Assembly (NCBI RefSeq): GCF_036323735.1
Contig: NC_086032.1
Coordinates: 56,374,599 to 56,438,598, forward strand
Reading direction: 5' to 3'
DNA from: Rattus norvegicus
Taxonomy: Eukaryota; Chordata; Mammalia; Rodentia; Muridae
Length of the DNA stretch: 64,000 nucleotides
In this document: positions 25,010 through 35,631 of the stretch, piece by piece
Layout of the letters: every line of letters starts with the position of its first letter
Position numbering within the stretch: the first letter of the stretch is position 1
Notes under the pieces: model-generated
Databases searched by the model: none
The model's input: the letters and a program-made list of their open reading frames with translations, nothing else
What the model was told of the DNA's origin: nothing
Program-made: the position numbers and the translations under genes

Positions 25010-25570
25010 TTTTAAATAAGTATTATTCTCTCATACAGTACACCACAACTGCAGCTTCCCCTCCTTCAAATCCTTCCAGTCCCTCTACCACTCCTCTCCT
25101 CTAGATCCACTTACATCTTCGACCCTCTTTTACTCCAGAAAAGAGCAAGCCTCCATGGGACATCACCCAACACAGCTTATTAAGATATAAGACTGTACAT
25201 ACCCTCAAGTCAAGACAGGAGAGGCAACCCAGTGAAAGGAAAACAGTTCTAAGGATCTGATGGAGATTTCCAGCCGGGGAGCTCTCTGCCTAATGTTTTT
25301 CTGTTATTCTCTCTATCTGCCCCCATCAGTGGCTGGAGGAAGCCTCTCTGATAATGACTGGTCTAGACACAGGATTTGTGAGGCTAGCAGAAGATGATTA
25401 GCAATCATTTAATTAATTTTATTTATTTTTAATTTTCTTTGGTTATTTATTTATTATTTATTTATTTTTGACAATCGTGTTTGGGTCTGCCACAAGTTTC
25501 TAAGATATTCAGTCTCCAGCCTCTCGTTCCTGGGATATCCAGGCAGTGTTCCGCATGGGCTCCCTAAGGG
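25010..25570 (-). repeat. Decayed L1 (Lx-like) fragment, antisense
   Basis: CTTCCCCTCCTTCAAATCC leads into a pyrimidine-rich stretch, then AGAGCAAGCCTCCATGGGAC and GGAGATTTCCAGCC. These resemble antisense old rodent L1 3' sequence. Identification is by phrase resemblance only. Confidence 0.45.
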
Positions 25571-26595
25571 GTATAATTCAGACTTCCATTTATACAAATA
25601 TCTATAGAGTAGTTATAATTTTTGTTCCATCCAAACAGTATTTGTTAAAGTTGAGCTACCATACGTGAATTTTAAGACAACTGAATCTGTTGCCAAACTT
25701 ATCAAAGGTAAATGTGTTTCAACATATTGTGAGGACATGTTAAAACATTGACAAATTCATGAAGACTTTGAAGGAGATAAGAGATAAAATTTGGATCTCT
25801 GGTTTGAAAACTAGATGTAAGCACGAGATATTTCTGCCTTATCTTGTGCCACCACAGTTCTGATACCAGTGAATATGAAACCAAAAAAAAAAAAAAAGTG
25901 AAAAAGAAGAGAAAACTATCAGACAAAATTTCCTTCTTCTCAGAAGAAGCCTGGAAGCTGTGATTGCTTTGTTGTGATATAATAATATGACCAAAGTTTT
26001 CATCCTGTGCAGGAACTTGACCTTCAAGAAATGGACAGTCTCTAGCATGGTCAATACAGATTGCTGCTGTAGATAAATCAGATGACTCAATAGCCAAATG
26101 GACCATATGGAGTAGCTTTCAGGGAAGCTGAATGACAATGTTTATAACATTTGGCCATTTGTAATTTATGGTTTGCAGCTAAACATTCACTTAAGGATGG
26201 GCCACGATGACAGAGTCAAATTAAAAGTCAACCAAGCACACAGAGCTGATTAAATCTACTTTAATATATTGTGGCTTAAAACTGCTATGGTGTGCAACAT
26301 AATTACTTTTAAGCCTCAAGGTCTTTGTGATACAGTTGAGAACACAAACGCCAATAGCTTTTAGTGCTACAAAAAATAAAATAAAAAAGAATGTAGAATG
26401 CATGTAGTTTGTGAACATTTCTATATTGTCATATAAATATTTTCAAAGTTTTTCAAAGTTCTGGGAATTTATAAATACGACAATCTCAGCATTCTGATAA
26501 TACCTGTGACCAGATTCATATGGGGTTTCTTCATATCAAGCAATTCTTTATAAGAAACTTTCTTTGTTCAGTATTTTGTGGCAAAAATAGAATTT
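25571..26595. other. AT-rich non-coding DNA
   Basis: It has a poly-A run near 25880-25897. The minus-strand frame at 25702-26106 (134 codons) has no recognisable domain. The right end is the target site of the large L1 that follows. Confidence 0.5.
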
Positions 26596-27298
26596 AAGAG
26601 AATTTTTTTTTATTAACTTGAGTATTTCTTATATACATTTCGGGTGTTATTCCCTTTCCCGGTATACGGGCAAACATCCCCCTCCCCCCTCCCCTTCCTT
26701 ATGGGTGTTCCCCTCCCAATCCTCCCCCCATTGCCGCCCTCCCCCCACCAGTCTAGTTCACTGGGGGTTCAGTCTTAGCAGGACCCAGGGCTTCTCCTTC
26801 CACTGGTGCTCTTACTAGGATATTCATTGTTACCTATGAGGTCAGAGTCCAGGGTCAGTCCATGTATAGTCTTTAGGTAGTGGCTTAGTCCCTGGAAGCT
26901 CTGGTTGCTTAGCATTGTTGTACATATGGGGTCTCGAGCCCCTTCAAGATCTTCCAGTTCTTTCTCTGATTCCTTCAACAGGGGTCCTATTCTCAGTTCA
27001 GTGGTTTGCTGCTGGCATTCGCCTCTGTATTTGCTGTATTCTGGCTGTGTCTCTCAGGAGCGATCTACATCCGGCTCCTGTCGGTCTGCACTTCTTTGCT
27101 TCATCCATCTTGTCTAATTGGGTGGCGGTATATGTATGGGCCACATGTGGGGCAGGCTCTGAATGGGTGTTCCTTCATTCTCTGTTTTAATCTTTGCCTC
27201 TCTCTTCCCTGCCAAGGGTATTCTTGTTCCCCTTTTAAAGAAGGAGTGAAGCATTCACATTTTGATCATCCGTCTTGAGTTTCATTTGTTCTAGGTAT

Positions 27299-27652
27299 CT
27301 AGGGTAATTCAAGCATTTGGGCTAATAGCCACTTATCAATGAGTGCATACCATGTATGTCTTTCTGTGATTGCTTTTGGTAAAATGGCCATTTTTACTAT
27401 ATTAATCCTGCCAATCCATGAGCATGGGAGATCTTTCCATCTTCTGAGGTCTTCTTCAATTTCCTTCTTCAGTGTCTTGAAGTTCTTATTGTACAGAACT
27501 TTTACTTGCTTTGTTAAAGTCACACCGAGGTACTTTATATTATTTGGGTCTATTATGAAGGGTGTCGTTTCCCTAATTTCTTTCTCGGCTTGTTTCTCTT
27601 TTGTATAGAGGAAGACAACTGATTTATTTGAGTTAATTTTATACCCAGCCAC
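27299..27652 (-). pseudogene. L1 ORF2 remnant spanning the deletion junction
   Basis: The first roughly 90 codons correspond to ORF2p just downstream of the reverse transcriptase catalytic motif (MAGYKINSNKS onward, including WKDLPCSWIGRINIVKM). The frame then crosses the deletion near 27370 and runs out of frame into the former C-terminal end and 3' UTR. The zinc-knuckle domain is lost. It cannot give a functional polymerase. Confidence 0.85.
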
Positions 27653-27675
27653 TTTGCTGAAGTTGTCTATCAGCT

Positions 27676-28740
27676 TTAGTAGTCTCTGGTGGAACGTTTG
27701 GGATCACTTAAATATACTATCATATCATCTGCAAATAGTGATATTTTGACTTCTTCTTTTCTGATCTGTATCCCCTTGACCTCCTTTTGTTGTCTGATTG
27801 CTCTGGCTAGAACTTCAAGAACTATATTGAATAAGTAGGGAGAGAGTGGGCAGCCTTGTCTAGTCCCTGATTTTAGTGGGATTGCTTCAAGTTTCTCTCC
27901 ATTTAGTTTAATGTTAGCAACTGGTTTGCTGTATATAGCTTTTACTATGTTCAGGTATGGGCCTTGAATTCCTATTCTTTCCAGGACTTTTATCATGAAG
28001 GGGTGTTGAATTTTGTCAAATGCTTTCTCAGCGTCTAATGAAATGATCATGTGGTTTTGTTCTTTCACTTTGTTTATATAATGGATCACGTTGATGGTTT
28101 TCCGTATATTAAACCATCCCTGCATGCCTGGGATGAAGCCTACTTGGTCATGGTGGATGATTGTTTTGATGTGCTCTTGGATTCGGTTTGCCAGAATTTT
28201 GTTGAGTATTTTTGCGTCGATATTCATAAGGGAAATTGGTCTGAAGTTCTCTTTCTTTGTTGTGTCTTTGTGTGGTTTAGGTATAAGAGTAATTGTGGCT
28301 TCGTAGAAGGTATTTGGTAGTGATCCATCTGTTTCAATTTTGTGGAATAGTTTGGATAATATTGGTATGAGGTCTTCTATGAAGGTTTGATAGAATTCTG
28401 CACTAAACCCGTCTGGACCTGGGCTCTTTTTGGTTGGGAGACCTTTAATGACTGCTTCTATTTCCTTAGGAGTTATGGGGTTGTTTAACTGGTTTATCTG
28501 TTCCTGATTTAACTTCGGTACCTGGTATCTGTCTAGGAAATTGTCCATTTCCTGAAGATTTTCAAGTTTTGTTGAATATAGGTTTTTATAGTAAGATCTG
28601 ATGATTTTTTGAATTTCCTCTGAATCTGTTGTTATGTCTCCCTTTTCATTTGTGATTTTGTTAATTTGGACACACTCTCTGTGTCCTCTCGTTAGTCTGG
28701 CTAAGGGTTTATCTATCTTGTTGATTTCCCAAAGAACCAA
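27676..28740 (-). pseudogene. L1 ORF2 reverse transcriptase segment (354 codons)
   Basis: This encodes the L1 reverse transcriptase palm and fingers. Visible landmarks are KSPGPDGFSAEFYQ near residue 105, ENFRPISLMN near residue 164, and the catalytic FADD motif near residues 336-339. The frame ends soon after, because a base is missing near 27690 relative to the copy at 42030. At its upstream end it overlaps the endonuclease segment by 28 bp. There one base is missing in an A-run near 28725, so the two parts are in different frames. The parent function is target-primed reverse transcription of L1 RNA. Confidence 0.93.
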
Positions 28741-29834
28741 CTTTTGGTTCTGTTGATTCTTTCTATGGTCCTTTTTCTTTCTACTTGGTTGATTTCAGCT
28801 CTGAGTTTGATTATTTCCTGCCTTCTACTCCTCCTGGGTGTATTTGCTTCTTTTTGTTCTAGAGCTTTTAGGTGTGCTGTCAAGCTGCTGACATATGCTC
28901 TTTCCTGTTTCTTTCTGCAGGCACTCGGCGCTATGAGTTTTCCTCTTAGCACAGCTTTCATTGTGTCCCATAAGTTTGGGTATGTTGTATCTTCATTTTC
29001 ATTAAATTCTAAAAAGCTTTTAATTTCTTTCTTTATTTCTTCCTTGACCAGGTTATCATTGAGTAGAGCATTGTTCAGTTTCCAAGTATATGTGGGCATT
29101 CTTCCTTGATTGTTATTGAAGACCAGTTTTAGGCCGTGGTGGTCCGATAGCACGCATGGGATTATTTCTATTTTTCTGTACCTGTTGAGGCCCGTTTTTT
29201 GACCAATTATATGGTCAATTTTGGAGAAAGTACCATGAGGAGCTGAGAAGAAGGTATATCCTTTTGCTTTAGGATAGAATGTTCTATAAATATCCGTTAA
29301 GTCCATTTGGCTCATGACTTCTCTTAGTCTGTCTACATCTCTGTTTAATTTCTGTTTCCATGATCTGTCCATTGATGAGAGTGGGGTGTTGAAATCTCCC
29401 ACTATTATTGTGTGAGGTGCAATGTGTGTTTTGAGCTTTAGTAAGGTTTCTTTTACATATGTAGGTGCCCTTGTATTTGGGGCATAGATATTTAGGATTG
29501 AGAGTTCATCTTGGTGGATTTTTCCTTTGATGAATATGAAGTGTCCTTCCTTATCTTTTTTGATGAAGGTTAGTTGAAAATTGATTTTATTTGATATTAG
29601 AATGGCTACTCCAGCTTGCTTCTTCTGACCATTTGCTTGGAAAATTGTTTGCCAGCCTTTCACTCTGAGGTAATGTCTGTCTTTGTCTCTGAGGTGTGTT
29701 TCCTGTAGGCAGCAGAATGCAGGGTCCTTGTTGGGTATCCAGTTTGTTAATCTATGTCTTTTTATTGGGGAGTTAAGGCCATTGATGTTGAGAGATATTA
29801 AGGAATAGTGATTATTGCTTCCCGTTATATTCAT
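28713..29834 (-). pseudogene. L1 ORF2 endonuclease segment (373 codons)
   Basis: This is the N-terminal apurinic/apyrimidinic-type endonuclease of L1 ORF2p, starting at the usual Met of ORF2. Catalytic positions appear intact: Asn near 16-18 (LNINGLN), Glu45 (LQETHL), Tyr117 (NIYAPN), Asp147 and Asn149 (GDFN), Asp207 (KIDHIIG), Asp231-His232 (SDHHG). The enzyme nicks TTTT/AA-type DNA to start reverse transcription. Only the endonuclease and linker are in frame; a frameshift near 28725 cuts it off from the polymerase. It lies 59 bp after the ORF1 stop, the normal arrangement in rodent L1. Confidence 0.93.
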
Positions 29835-29893
29835 ATTTGGATGTGAGGTTATGTTTGTGTGCTTTCATTCTCTTTGTTTTGTTGCCATGACGA

Positions 29894-30949
29894 TTAGTTT
29901 CTTGCTTCTTCTAGGGTATAGCTTGCCTCCTTATGTTGGGCTTTACCATTTATTATCCTTTGTAGTGCTGGATTTGTAGAAAGATATTGTGTAAATTTGG
30001 TTTTGTCATGGAATATCTTGGTTTCTCCATCTATGTTAATTGAGAGTTTTGCAGGATACAGTAACCTGGGCTGGCATTTGTGTTCTCTTAGGGTCTGTAT
30101 GACATCAGTCCAGGATCTTCTGGCCTTCATAGTTTCTGGCGAGAAGTCTGGTGTGATTCTGATAGGTCTGCCTTTATATGTTACTTGACCTTTTTCCCTT
30201 ACTGCTTTTAATATTCTTTCTTTATTTTGTGCGTTTGGTGTTTTAACTATTATGTGATGGGAGGTGTTTCTTTTCTGGTCCAATCTATTTGGAGTTCTGC
30301 AGGCTTCTTGTATGCCTATGGGTATCTCTTTTTTTAGGTTAGGGAAGTTTTCTTCTATGATTTTGTTGAAGATATTTACTGGTCCTTTGTGCTGGGAGTC
30401 TTCACTCTCTTCCATACCTATTATCCTTAGGTTTGATCTTCTCATTGAGTCCTGGATTTCCTGTATGTTTTGGACCAGTAGCTTTTTCCGCTTTACATTA
30501 TCTTTGACAGTTGAGTCAATGATTTCTATGGAATCTTCTGCTCCTGACATTCTCTCTTCCATCTCTTGTATTCTGTTGGTGATGCTTGTATCTACGGCTA
30601 CTTGTCTCTTCCTTTGGTTTTCTATATCCAGGGTTGTTTCCATGTGTTCTTTCTTGATTGCTTCTATTTCCATTTTTAATTCCTTCAACTGTTTGATTGT
30701 TTTTTCCTGGAATTCTTTCAGGGATTTTTGCGATTCCTCTCTGTAGGCTTCTACTTGTTCTCTAAGGGAGTTCTTCACGTCTTTCTTGAAGTCCTCCAGC
30801 ATCATGATCAAATATGATTTTGAAACTAGATCTTGCTTTTCTGGTGTGTTTGGATATTCCATGTTTGTTTTGGTGGGAGAATTGGGCTCTGATGATGCCA
30901 TGTAGTCTTGGTTTCTGTTGCTTGGGTTCCTGCGCTTGCCTCTTGCCAT
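29894..30949 (-). CDS. L1 ORF1p RNA-binding chaperone, open frame of 351 codons
   Basis: The frame is open from a basic N-terminus (MARGKRRNPSNRNQ) to the stop, close to the usual length of rodent ORF1p. Residues about 50-165 form a long heptad-rich coiled coil, which mediates trimerisation. An RRM-like domain follows, with the landmark NLRIIGMEE near 173. The C-terminal domain carries GRPIRITPDFSPETMKARR near residues 250-268. ORF1p coats L1 RNA and acts as a nucleic acid chaperone in cytoplasmic ribonucleoprotein particles. The 5' UTR upstream is retained, so expression is possible in principle, but the element cannot move alone because its ORF2 is broken. I rate it an intact retrotransposon frame, not a host gene. 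Confidence 0.9.
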   Translation of the reverse strand: MARGKRRNPSNRNQDYMASSEPNSPTKTNMEYPNTPEKQDLVSKSYLIMMLEDFKKDVKNSLREQVEAYREESQKSLKEFQEKTIKQLKELKMEIEAIKKEHMETTLDIENQRKRQVAVDTSITNRIQEMEERMSGAEDSIEIIDSTVKDNVKRKKLLVQNIQEIQDSMRRSNLRIIGMEESEDSQHKGPVNIFNKIIEENFPNLKKEIPIGIQEACRTPNRLDQKRNTSHHIIVKTPNAQNKERILKAVREKGQVTYKGRPIRITPDFSPETMKARRSWTDVIQTLREHKCQPRLLYPAKLSINIDGETKIFHDKTKFTQYLSTNPALQRIINGKAQHKEASYTLEEARN

Positions 30950-31800
30950 CAGATTATCTCTAGTGTTACTTTGTTCTGCTATTTCTGACAGTGGCTAGAC
31001 TGTCCTATAAGCCTGTGTGTCAGGAGTGCTGTAGACCTGTTTTCCTCTCTTTCAGTCCGTTATGGGAACAGAGTGTTCTGCTTTCGGGCGTGTAGTTTTT
31101 CCTCTCTTCAGGTCTTCAGCTGTTCCTGTGGGCCTGTGTCTTGAGTTCACCAGGCGGGGTGCTGCCCAAGGGCTCTCTGTGGCGGCAGCAACCAGGAAGA
31201 CATGTGCTGCCCCTTCCAGGAGCTTCAGTGCACCAGGGTTCCAGATGGCCTTTGGTGTTTTCCTCTGGCGTCTGAGATGTATGTACAGAGAGCAGTCTCT
31301 TCTGGTTTCCCAGGCTTGTCTGCCTCTCTGAAGGTTCAGCTCTCCCTCCCACGCGATTTGGTTGCAGAGAACTGTTTATCAGGTCTGTTTCCCTCAGGTT
31401 CCGGTGGTGTCTCAGGCAGGGGTCGTGCCACTCCTGGGCCCTCCCCCACGGGAGCCCAGAGGCCTTATACAGTTTCCTCTTGGGCCAGGGATGTGGGCAG
31501 GGGTGGGCAGTGTTGGTGGTCTCTTCCGCTCTGCAGCCTCAGGAGTGCCCACCTGACCAGGCGGTGAGGTCTCTTTCCCACGGGTTCTGGGAGCAGAGAG
31601 CTGCTGCAGGCCGGGATCCGTGGGCGTGGGACCTCCGGCAAACACAGGACGTGCCCGGTCCTAAATGAACTCTGCCTCTGTGTGTCCCAATCTCACCAGG
31701 CAGCTCTCTTGTAGCAGACAAGTTGGTTTACCTGTGGTCCCGAGGCTCAAGTTTGCTCGCGGGGTGCTGCCCAAGGGCTCTCTGCGGCGGCAGCAACCAG
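30950..31800 (-). promoter_or_regulatory. L1 5' UTR with repeated monomer unit (promoter region)
   Basis: This is the GC-rich, CpG-containing region upstream of ORF1. The phrase GTGCTGCCCAAGGGCTCTCT followed by GCGGCAGCAACCAG appears at about 31159-31195 and again at about 31764-31800, so one full unit of about 605 bp plus the start of another is present. Rodent L1 5' UTRs are built from such monomers and carry an internal pol II promoter. The element ends inside a monomer at 31800, next to the target-site duplication, which is typical for full-length rodent L1. Short frames here (for example 31062-31567) are shadows. Confidence 0.88.
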
Positions 31801-32005
31801 AAGAGAATTTTTAAGAAGGAAATTTATTTCCCATAGTTTTCAAGACTAATATCAAAGCATCAGCAACTGCTGAGGTCTTTCTTAGTATGTCCACACACAG
31901 TAAGAGACAGAAAAGCCCAGATTCACACAGCCTCTTCATAGTAACATTAATCCATTTTGGGGGTAGACAGGCTAGATTTGTAAGCCCTGCTAATGCCTTA
32001 TGTTA

Positions 32006-32205
32006 AAAACTTCAGTCCCAGTGTATGTGATTCTTGGGGGGATGGTGGTAGTGAGGGGAAGATGGGAAGGGGAACACCCATATAGATGGTGAGGGGTTAT
32101 GGGGATATTGGCCTGGAAACTGGGAAAGGGAATAAAAATTGAAATGTAAATAAGAAATACCCAAGTTAATAAAGATGGAGAAAAATATCTAATAAAAAAA
32201 AAGCT
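32006..32205 (+). mobile_element. Very short L1 3' end, sense
   Basis: Only the last roughly 190 bp of an L1 are present: CCCAGTGTATGTGATTCTTGG, the G-rich tract, GGGAATAAAAATTGAAATG and AATAAAGATGGAG with an A-rich tail. TAAAAAC occurs just before it and just after the tail, a possible 7-bp duplication. This is strong 5' truncation. Confidence 0.85.
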
Positions 32206-32374
32206 AAAAACGTTTTTAATAGAAAAAAAAAACTTTCAGTCTCCATCTTGGTGCTTGACAAAATTCTTGAGATAAATTAAAACTTAATAAATAGGTCTAT
32301 ATTGGTTCACACCTACAGATGTTTCCATGGTAATTCAGTACTGGTGTGGAGCCTGAAATTGAGTTTTTGTAGAC

Positions 32375-32780
32375 CGGTTTTATGTCAACTTGACACAAGT
32401 TAGTCATTTGGGAAACAAGAACCTCACTTAAGGAGATGCCTTCACCAGACTAGCCTTCAGGCAAGCAGGTGGAGTATTGTCCTGATTGACAATTAAAGTG
32501 TAAGCACCTAGCTCTTTGTGGGTGGTGCTACCTATAGGCTATTAATAGGTTCACGGTGTTACAGGAAAACAGGTTGAAAAAGTTCTGTGCAGCAAGTCAG
32601 GAATCAGTAAAGCTCTGTGGTTTCTGTGTGAGTTGTTGCCTATAGTTTTCTGTCTTGATTTTTGCTCTGACTTCTCTGGGAAATGTACTTAGGCTGTAGT
32701 GTGAAATCAGTTTTGTTTCTTTAAGATGCTTTTGTCATGTTTTATCATAGGAACAGAATCTTTGGCTAACACAGAGCCAA
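32375..32780 (+). repeat. Rodent medium-reiteration repeat, copy 1
   Basis: It starts near TATGTCAACTTGACACAAG and ends near TTATCATAGGAACAGAATC. It shares its layout with the repeat at 59440-59825 (TGTCAA, AGTGTAAGC, TCAGTAAGCA-type phrases, GGAACAGAATC versus AATAGAAACCC). I cannot name the family safely. Confidence 0.55.
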
Positions 32781-33465
32781 AGAATATGGCAGGAACATCA
32801 GCCAGAGGATGTTTCTCAATCCATGGCTGCTGGGAAACAGAGAAGGAACAATGATGAGCCACTGTCCTACTGTTCCACTGTCACAGCCAAAGAACCTGGC
32901 TTTCTTCAATAACCTAGCTTTCTTCTCCTCTTAAGATTTCTACCAGTTTTGAAGATGCTACAGATATGGCAAAGCTGGAGAAAACACAGGCCTTTGGGAA
33001 ACATTTGAGTTACAATTTATTGAAAAATATACGACACATGTAAAGAGCTCAGGCCAACTGGGGAACTGTCATGTCACTGAGCATGTGCTCTGGAGGGGAC
33101 CCTGTGTCTTCATTGCCTATGTTTTCCATTTTGCAGCTTTAAGAACACAGTAAGTCTTTGATGCTCATGTTCATCATGCTGTATGAGACAAAGCCACTTG
33201 AGTATGTACTGCAAACTATAAAATCAGGAGCCAAAATATTTTTTCTCTTTAAGTTGGTTCTCACAAGAGTGTATCTTTCACAGTCAAAATAATTTCTGAA
33301 ATGTCTCCCCTCTGAACAAAAATCACATTGGGTATTATGTTTCCAATAATTTTTAAATAATAATTCTTTAGCTCACTGAGAATGTAAAACTACATTTACT
33401 TATTAAAAAACCCTACCTAGACTCATCCCATAACTACACCTATTTTCTTACCTACTATCCTTTGA
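32781..33465. other. Unique DNA, no gene seen
   Basis: Moderate GC content without repeat landmarks. No long frame and no clear splice structure. Confidence 0.5.
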
Positions 33466-33483
33466 TGTGTGTGTGTGTGTGTG

Positions 33484-33538
<55 letters not shown>
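33466..33538. repeat. (TG)n microsatellite with one interruption
   Basis: TG run broken once by TTTC near 33484. Alternating Cys-Val frames through it are artefacts. Confidence 0.97.
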
Positions 33539-33648
33539 TGTGATTTGTTCCCCATTAAGTTCAGTTTATTGTTCAACTTCTTGGGAAAAGCATCCACTAT
33601 ACAGTGTGATCAATCACTCAGGGTTTATTCAAAAAAGAGTATTGCTAT

Positions 33649-34222
33649 TGAAAGATCCCCGAAGGGAGACCCTTACTCAAGTCTCGGGAAATTGCGGACC
33701 CCAGACACAGAGAGACCACTTTGGATGTAATATGCAAAGGCAAGGTTTATTACAGAGATCTATTACAGAGATCTCGGGGCCGACGCGTATCCCACGCAGG
33801 AGACAGAGATGTCGACCCTGAGAGGCTGGGAGAAAGGTTATTTAAAGGGAGAAACCACAACCCAAGAGGGCAGGGGTGGTGTCCTTGGAAAATCACAAGA
33901 AGTTTCCTGTCTCTCAAGATTGCTTAACTTTGTGTTCCCTTTAGTTCCTAAGAGAAGCTTCGTGCTTCTCAAGGTTGTTCTAATCTAACTTTACTGTCAG
34001 CTAGATCCTGGGAGAAGCTTTCTTTACTAGGTCCCGATCACCTATCTAAGGGCCTTATCTTAAACCCTTTTATCTGGATCCTGGGGGGAGCAGGCTCAAG
34101 AAATGTGACCTTTTACTTACAGGTAGAGGGCAGGGTCTGGAATTTGAGGTATTTGGGGCTTCTTAGGGGTGGGACAGCATTCTTAAACTTCTGACTTTTT
34201 GGCTGTATTTTTTATTCTTTCA
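33649..34222 (-). mobile_element. Solo LTR, gammaretrovirus (MuLV-like) type, antisense
   Basis: The 574-bp unit has the inverted ends TGAAAG and CTTTCA, and a perfect 4-bp duplication CTAT at 33645-33648 and 34223-34226, the size made by gammaretroviral integrases. On the minus strand a TTTAAATA TATA-like box (about 33838-33846) precedes the poly-A signal AATAAA (complement at 33746-33751). No retroviral internal sequence is attached, so it arose by LTR-LTR recombination. The R/U5 part resembles the LTR at 46431-46920. Confidence 0.9.
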
Positions 34223-34669
34223 CTATGATCCCCCATTAGGAATTGAATGATCATTTTGTTAAAGTAAGCCACAATGCGACTATTATTCATATTTGGTAGC
34301 ACTGTTGGGGTGATGGAAACTTTTCCAGAAAGCAAATAATTGAAAATATGCCCTTATGTGTTATATCCTATTCTGAGGAACTCTCATTATTGTCTACTAC
34401 TGAGTGACTACAAAATTAGTTGCTCTTCTTAGCCATGTCCCTGTAGCGATGATGCTCTGAATGATTTCAGCCCCTTAGCAAATGAATATGACAGAAAATT
34501 CTCAAAAAGGTGGAACTTAAAGTAATATTTTATCTTTCAAAATATTGTGTTAAATGTTTTGTCACAGCAAAAGAAGAGAGCTAACACGTCATTTAAACAT
34601 CTATTTATACACAGTCTCAAAATATTGTTCCATTCTGATATGCTAGAACTTAAAGATATCAGCATATAA
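34223..34669. other. Unique DNA between two LTRs
   Basis: Nothing was recognised apart from the CTAT duplication at its left edge. Confidence 0.45.
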
Positions 34670-35062
34670 GGATGTCTGTCTTTGGGGATTGGGACTGGAC
34701 TGCTGGACTAGGCACCCTGCCCTGAGCAGATTCCTGAGAAGGGCTTGACATTTTCAAAGAAAGAACATGTCCCCGGAAGACTGTTGCCTCTTTGTCTAAG
34801 AAGACTATCTTGCAGTTTAGAGATTCACCTTATGTCCTTGGGCACTTCCCAGTACTCCCCCCCCCCCCCCCCCGCCCTAAGCTTCAGTCCCTGCTTCAGT
34901 TCCTGCTTCAGAGCTTTAAATGCTGTACATTCCTCTCAATAAACAGACCTTGACAAGGACACTGCTTGGTCTCACTCCTCTTTCTCTCCCGTTTTCCTGC
35001 AGGTATGAGTCCCCCTTGACCCCCACTAATAACTGGGTCTCCGCTGTCAGGGGCAGTCTGTT
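34670..35062 (+). mobile_element. ERV LTR-like element, sense
   Basis: It starts near TGTCTGTCTTTGGGG and ends near CTGTCAGGGGCA. It has a long C run (34858-34873), a TTTAAA box near 34915-34920 and the poly-A signal CAATAAACAG near 34938. This promoter/poly-A spacing is LTR-like. It lies directly at the start of the class II provirus LTR and may have landed in it, as the beginning of that LTR appears missing. Exact edges and family are uncertain. Confidence 0.65.
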
Positions 35063-35068
35063 GCAATA

Positions 35069-35244
35069 TATTTGATTCAGTGTTACGAATTCCAGTGTTT
35101 TGTTAACTACTGGGAAAAACTGCTTTTAGTTGTGGTGTGGCTCAGCCCTAGTACATACCTTTAATCACAGAGCTTTCTGCTTATTCTAAAGAGGATTAAA
35201 TGAAGTCAAACATAGGTCATGGTCACAAGGCAGAATAAACAAGC

Positions 35245-35303
<59 letters not shown>

Positions 35304-35603
35304 AGACATAAAAACAAAAAACAAAAAGAAACAAAATCAGGGTGAGAGGAAGAATTGATAGCTGGACAAGAGGTTGATAAACGGACAGGAAGTAGATAGG
35401 AGGGTTATTCAGTTTGAAGGGTTATACAGTTATTCAGTTTTAAGATTGCATGGAGAAGCAGGGAAGCCTTTTGGAATATTTGCTGTGGAAGGTCAGCTGG
35501 GTGCTTTCTCTGCCTCTCTAAACTAACAGACTTTTATCCCAGCATCTGGCTTTCAAGTCTTCACTGGTAAAATTGGATGATTAAAGTTTTGTTACCAACA
35601 ACA
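35069..35603 (+). mobile_element. 5' LTR of a class II (ERVK-like) provirus, partial
   Basis: This aligns with the 3' LTR at 53567-53980. Shared blocks in the same order are GTGTGGCTCAGCCCTA, AGAGTTTTCTG/AGAGCTTTCTG, GATTAAATRAAGTC, CAGCATCTGGCT and the terminal AACAACA. A (GA)n expansion at 35247-35300 makes this copy longer. The first bases are missing or displaced by the LTR at 34670-35062. High divergence between the two copies indicates an old provirus. Confidence 0.8.
35247..35300. repeat. (GA)n microsatellite inside the 5' LTR
   Basis: A pure GA run of 54 bp. The 3' LTR lacks it, so it expanded after integration. Confidence 0.97.
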
Positions 35604-35613
35604 TTTGGTTGTT

Positions 35614-35631
35614 TGGTGCTGCAATGCATGG
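35614..35631 (+). other. Possible primer binding site (tRNA-Lys type), decayed
   Basis: Eleven bases after the LTR end, TGGTGCTGCAATGCATGG resembles a lysine-tRNA primer binding site in which CpG and C positions changed to T, with one inserted base. Position and orientation fit a betaretroviral layout. This is inference from a weak match. Confidence 0.5.

Larger units (their letters stand above)
26608..31800 (-). mobile_element. Nearly full-length rat L1, antisense, with internal deletion
   Basis: From right to left on the minus strand this holds a GC-rich 5' UTR with monomers (31800-30950), ORF1 (30949-29894), ORF2 (from 29834) and a 3' UTR with tail (about 27330-26608). AAGAGAATTTTT at 26596-26607 and 31801-31812 is a perfect 12-bp target-site duplication, so this is one insertion. 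Compared with the copy at 39613-42770, about 1.3 kb of ORF2 is missing at about 27370: TTCTGTGATT joins directly to GCTTTTGGTAAAATGG. ORF2 also has two single-base deletions (near 28725 and 27690). It cannot move by itself. Confidence 0.95.

Noticed and set aside
30264..30746. 160-codon plus-strand frame
   Set aside because: Shadow of the L1 ORF1 coiled-coil region on the other strand.
31062..31721. Several overlapping GC-rich frames of 60-121 codons
   Set aside because: They lie in the L1 5' UTR, where high GC reduces stop codons; no protein family.
33462..33821. 119-codon frame starting with Cys-Val repeats
   Set aside because: Runs from a TG microsatellite into an antisense LTR; low complexity and no conserved domain.
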